Source: an uncultured Clostridia bacterium
GTDB taxonomy: Bacteria > Bacillota > Clostridia > Oscillospirales > Ruminococcaceae
Length of the DNA: 14,997 nucleotides
Assembly (NCBI GenBank): GCA_946613705.1
Contig: CAMOFU010000027.1
Location: forward strand, 1 to 14,997
Reading direction: 5' to 3'
Shown here in pieces: positions 12,129-14,997 of the stretch. The notes below the pieces were generated by a model. That model ran no database searches. It saw only the letters and a list, made by a program, of their open reading frames with translations, and was not told the DNA's origin. Numbering within the stretch: the first letter of the stretch is position 1; every line of letters starts with the position of its first letter. Position numbers and translations under genes: made by a program.

Positions 12129-14546
12129 ATGAATTTAAAAAAGCTGCTGGCAGCGGCTGCGGGCGCTGTGTGCGCGGGAGCGCTGTCGGTCACGATGATG
12201 GCATCGGCTGTGACGCTGCTGCCGAAGGAGGAGAGCGAAAAGCTCGATTATACCGTAGTGAAGGAGCAGTACGATGAGGGCACTGCGGACAGGGAAAAGC
12301 TCTATAAGCAGCTTGCCTCGCAGAAGGATATGCCGATAGTCCACATCACCACAAAGGACAATAAGAACGTTACATCCAAGGAGTATTACGTTGAGTCTGT
12401 GGTTGACGTTTTCAACTGTGACAAGAGCTATGAGCTTTCGGCAGTGGGCGGTGTCAAGGTAAGAGGCAACTCGACAGCTCAGGGCAGCGAGAAGCCGTAC
12501 AGGATCAAGTTCGACAAGAAGCAGAATATGCTCGGTCTGCATAACGGCGAGAAATACAAGAGCTGGGTGCTGCTGCGCTCGTTCTGGAATCTTTGTCCCG
12601 ACTACACAGCGTTCAACCTTGCGAAGACGCTGTTCGAGGGCAAGTATTACAGCTCTGACTGCACATATGTGAATGTGTATATGAACGGCAAATATAAGGG
12701 GCTTTATCTGCTGTGTGAGCAGAATCAGGCAGGCAGCGGCAGGGCAGATGTCTATGAGCCTGATGAGGACGAGTATCAGACCGATATCGGCTACTTCGTT
12801 GAGATAGACAATTATGCGGGCGAAGATCCGTATTTTACGCTTGATTACGAGAAGAAGCAGATCACGGATATCAAGGGTGTTACAAGAGATATCCCGCCCG
12901 ATGATTTCTCGGTCAAGAGCGATATCAACACTCAGGAACAGCTTGACTTTATACATAAGTATATGGCGGGCGCGTTCAAGATCCTGCATGAGAGCGTGAA
13001 CAACAATAATCCGCTCAGATTCGACAAGAACTATAATGTTGTATCCGCTAAGGGCGTTTACACACCGCAGCAGGCGGTAGAGGCTGTGTTCGACTGTGAG
13101 TCGGTGGCGAATATGCTGCTGCTTGAGGAGCTTGCGCACGATAACGATGTCGGCGCGGGAAGCTTCTATATGGCAGTCGATTTCTCAAAGGAAAGCATCT
13201 ATCCCAAGCTTACATTCCTGGCACCGTGGGATTTCAACTGGGCATATGAGGGCGGCACGAGCGGCTTCTATGCGGGCACATGGCAGACCATATGGACAGA
13301 CGGCTGGGACCGCTCGAATGTATGGCTGATAGACTTTATGAATGCCGACTGGTTCAGAAAGCTTGCGGCAGACAAGTGGAGCAGGCTCTCAAAGGACGTA
13401 TACAAGACTCTCGACAGCGTTGAAGCGAACATCATGAAGCTCGCAAACGATCTGGGCGACGAGGCATGGAGGATAGACTCGGGCAGGAACGTAGTTGAAT
13501 TTGTACGCGGCAGATCCGAGTGGCTGGACGACAATACACCGAACTGGAAAAAGGTGTTCATAAACAAGGATAACATCATAGCGAACACCGATAATATCAC
13601 CTATACGGGCTCGCAGATCAAGCCGAAGGTTACCGTGACCGCAGGCGGGAAGACGCTCAAGGCAGGCAAGGACTACAAGATCACCTACGGCACCAACAAG
13701 ACAGGCATGGGCAACTTCAAGGTCGAGGGCATCGGGAACTGCACGGGTACTGTAACAAAGTATTTCCGCATAAATGCAGCACCTATATCCAAGGCGACGG
13801 TGTCGATACCTTACAGCTCGTACACCTACCGCGGGCGCGGTATCAAGCCGAGCGTTACGGTAAAATACGGCGGAAGGACGCTGGTCAGGGATACCGATTA
13901 TACCGTTGCGTATTCAAATAATGTCAATGTGGGCACCGCGAAGATAACTATTACGGGCAAGGGCAATTTTGCGAATAAGGTCACAAAGACCTTCACCGTG
14001 AAGAAGCTCGATCTTTCGTCGAGCTATGCTAAGGTGACGATACCCTACAGCGCATACACCTACAGCGGGAGCGCGATCAAGCCTGCGGTGAAGGTGAAGT
14101 TCAAGGACGGCAGCCTGATACCTGCGGGCGAGTACAAGCTCAGCTACAGCAGCAATGTTAAGGTAGGCAAGGCTGTTATCACAGTCACGGGCAGCGGAAA
14201 GAATGTTACGGGAAGCTGCAAGAAGCAGTTCGTGGTCAAGCCCGCGAAGAACAAGATAACCTCGATCACCTCAACTAAGGCGGGAGCTTTCAAGCTCGGC
14301 TGGACCAAGGGCACGGCAGGGACGGTAGGCTATCAGGTGCTTTACTCCACGGACAAGAACTTCAAGAAGAACGTTCACAGCTACAGCTCGGGCAATGTGA
14401 ACGACCTGAGCGAGAACTTCTCGAAGGTCCCCAAGTCGGGCGAGACATGGTATGTGAAGGTGCGCTCGTTCTATACTAAGGACGGCAAGCTGACCTCTAC
14501 ACGCTACGGCAATTACAGTGCAGTAAAGTCGATAAAGGTTAAATGA
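12129..14546 (+). CDS. Secreted CotH-kinase protein with Ig-like repeats
   Basis: An 805-residue exported protein. The start is ATG 12129, 10 nt after AGGAGG; the ATG 27 nt upstream lies in a hairpin loop and would spoil the signal peptide. Residues 1-27 are a signal peptide (MNLKKLLAAAAG..., ending ASA). The CotH domain covers about 69-400: VKVRGNSTAQ, KPYRIKFDKK, KGLYLLCEQN, HDNDVGAGSFYMAVD and LAPWDFNW with its conserved Asp residues. CotH proteins are atypical kinases, known from Bacillus spore coat and common in cellulolytic ruminococci. Three Ig-like repeats follow (about 485-550, 553-625, 632-705), each with a TYxG-IKP-V-V core and a YSNNVNVG-type turn, then a fibronectin-III-like end (706-805). 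There is no dockerin or sortase motif, so it is probably released or held by its Ig-like repeats. The substrate is unknown. Confidence 0.88.
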   Translation: MNLKKLLAAAAGAVCAGALSVTMMASAVTLLPKEESEKLDYTVVKEQYDEGTADREKLYKQLASQKDMPIVHITTKDNKNVTSKEYYVESVVDVFNCDKSYELSAVGGVKVRGNSTAQGSEKPYRIKFDKKQNMLGLHNGEKYKSWVLLRSFWNLCPDYTAFNLAKTLFEGKYYSSDCTYVNVYMNGKYKGLYLLCEQNQAGSGRADVYEPDEDEYQTDIGYFVEIDNYAGEDPYFTLDYEKKQITDIKGVTRDIPPDDFSVKSDINTQEQLDFIHKYMAGAFKILHESVNNNNPLRFDKNYNVVSAKGVYTPQQAVEAVFDCESVANMLLLEELAHDNDVGAGSFYMAVDFSKESIYPKLTFLAPWDFNWAYEGGTSGFYAGTWQTIWTDGWDRSNVWLIDFMNADWFRKLAADKWSRLSKDVYKTLDSVEANIMKLANDLGDEAWRIDSGRNVVEFVRGRSEWLDDNTPNWKKVFINKDNIIANTDNITYTGSQIKPKVTVTAGGKTLKAGKDYKITYGTNKTGMGNFKVEGIGNCTGTVTKYFRINAAPISKATVSIPYSSYTYRGRGIKPSVTVKYGGRTLVRDTDYTVAYSNNVNVGTAKITITGKGNFANKVTKTFTVKKLDLSSSYAKVTIPYSAYTYSGSAIKPAVKVKFKDGSLIPAGEYKLSYSSNVKVGKAVITVTGSGKNVTGSCKKQFVVKPAKNKITSITSTKAGAFKLGWTKGTAGTVGYQVLYSTDKNFKKNVHSYSSGNVNDLSENFSKVPKSGETWYVKVRSFYTKDGKLTSTRYGNYSAVKSIKVK

Positions 14547-14668
14547 CCGCGCAGCAGCGCCGTTTGAGAGTGCAAGGACTGCAAAACAGGTCGATATAGC
14601 ATGGCTTTGGTGCCGCAGGCTGCGTAAATGCGCGGTTTGCGGCACTTGCTGTGTCAGGTGTGAATTTG

Positions 14669-14698
14669 TTCGGGACGAAAATAAGCGTCCGAATTTTT
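14669..14698 (+). terminator. Terminator of the CotH gene
   Basis: TTCGGGACG and CGTCCGAA pair with one bulged G across an 8-nt loop, followed by five T. A larger perfect 8-bp hairpin, GTGCCGCA (14610-14617) and TGCGGCAC (14638-14645), lies upstream but has no T-run. Confidence 0.7.
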
Positions 14699-14954
14699 GT
14701 ATTTGTGATAATTTGATGAAAATATTCAGGGCAGCGTATAAGGGTAAAAAAATGTATCGGTGTTGAAAGCTTTGAAAAAATGAAGGTGCAAATTCGTTTT
14801 TACAGCGAGTTTTTAACACTTTCAACCGAGTTTTCAACATTTTTGAGCATCTGAAAGGTGAGTTTTCAACTGTCCCGAAAAAATCCCCTATGCAGGAAAT
14901 GTAACTGATGTCGGATAACGTTAGATGACAAATGACAGTAAAAGCATAATAGAT
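14699..14954. other. Non-coding stretch with GAGTTTTCAAC repeats
   Basis: No credible gene. GAGTTTTYAAC occurs three times (14807-14817, 14828-14838, 14860-14870), with steps of 21 and 32 bp, i.e. close to two and three helical turns. They may be sites for one regulator upstream of the promoter at 14955. Confidence 0.4.
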
Positions 14955-14983
14955 TTGACGTGTCGGCAGATTTGTGGTATCAT
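14955..14983 (+). promoter_or_regulatory. Promoter reading out of the window
   Basis: TTGACG (14955-14960), a 17-bp spacer and TATCAT (14978-14983). It must serve a gene beyond the right edge. Confidence 0.7.
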
Positions 14984-14997
14984 ATATTATAAATAAA

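Noticed and set aside
12135..13139. A 334-codon open frame antisense to the CotH gene
   Set aside because: It lies opposite a strongly supported gene with domain motifs, has no recognisable motif or ribosome site of its own, and fits a codon-bias shadow.

Overview
The window looks like a low-to-mid GC Gram-positive gut or rumen Clostridium-cluster genome, most like Ruminococcus (Oscillospiraceae). The evidence is the classic sigma-A promoters and AGGAGG ribosome sites, the clostridial-type agr locus with its YQP-type autoinducer, the family of small mobilizable elements, and a secreted CotH protein with Ig-like repeats. The genus is inferred from family knowledge; no search was run.

Layout. 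(1) 14-2954, minus strand: an agr quorum-sensing locus in the order agrA-agrC // agrD-agrB. agrA and agrC overlap by 4 nt and end at a Rho-independent terminator. agrD and agrB have their own promoter, preceded by two perfect 9-bp repeats 12 bp apart, the geometry of an AgrA/LytTR binding site. (2) 3208-3933, plus strand: a single gene for a sigma region-4-like HTH protein with its own promoter and terminator. (3) 3934-9487, plus strand: an integrative mobilizable element. It has a repeat-rich leader, a RepA-like RecA-fold ATPase gene carrying 21-bp phased iteron-like repeats in its 3' part, a probable oriT, mobC, a MOBP-type relaxase gene with a second gene nested inside it in another frame, an excisionase and a tyrosine integrase. 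The integrase gene faces the 3' end of a tRNA-Pro(GGG) gene, the likely integration target. (4) 9488-9604, minus: tRNA-Pro with its own promoter and terminator. (5) 9760-11893, minus: a two-gene operon, a large double-HTH regulator followed by a small two-TM DUF3592-like membrane protein. (6) 12062-14698, plus: a secreted CotH-kinase protein with three Ig-like repeats and a fibronectin-III-like end. The last 300 bases are non-coding, with phased repeats and a promoter reading out of the window.

How it works together. AgrB should process AgrD to a cyclic peptide, which AgrC senses to phosphorylate AgrA; AgrA should then activate agrDB through the repeats upstream of its promoter. The mobile element has a relaxase, MobC and oriT but no coupling protein or conjugation pore in view, so it would need a helper for transfer. 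Its ATPase and iterons suggest that it may replicate while excised. The most interesting points are the agrDB control region and AgrD start, the in-gene iterons, the nested mobilization gene, the possible frameshift at the start of the ATPase gene, and the excisionase whose best-placed start codon is ACG.
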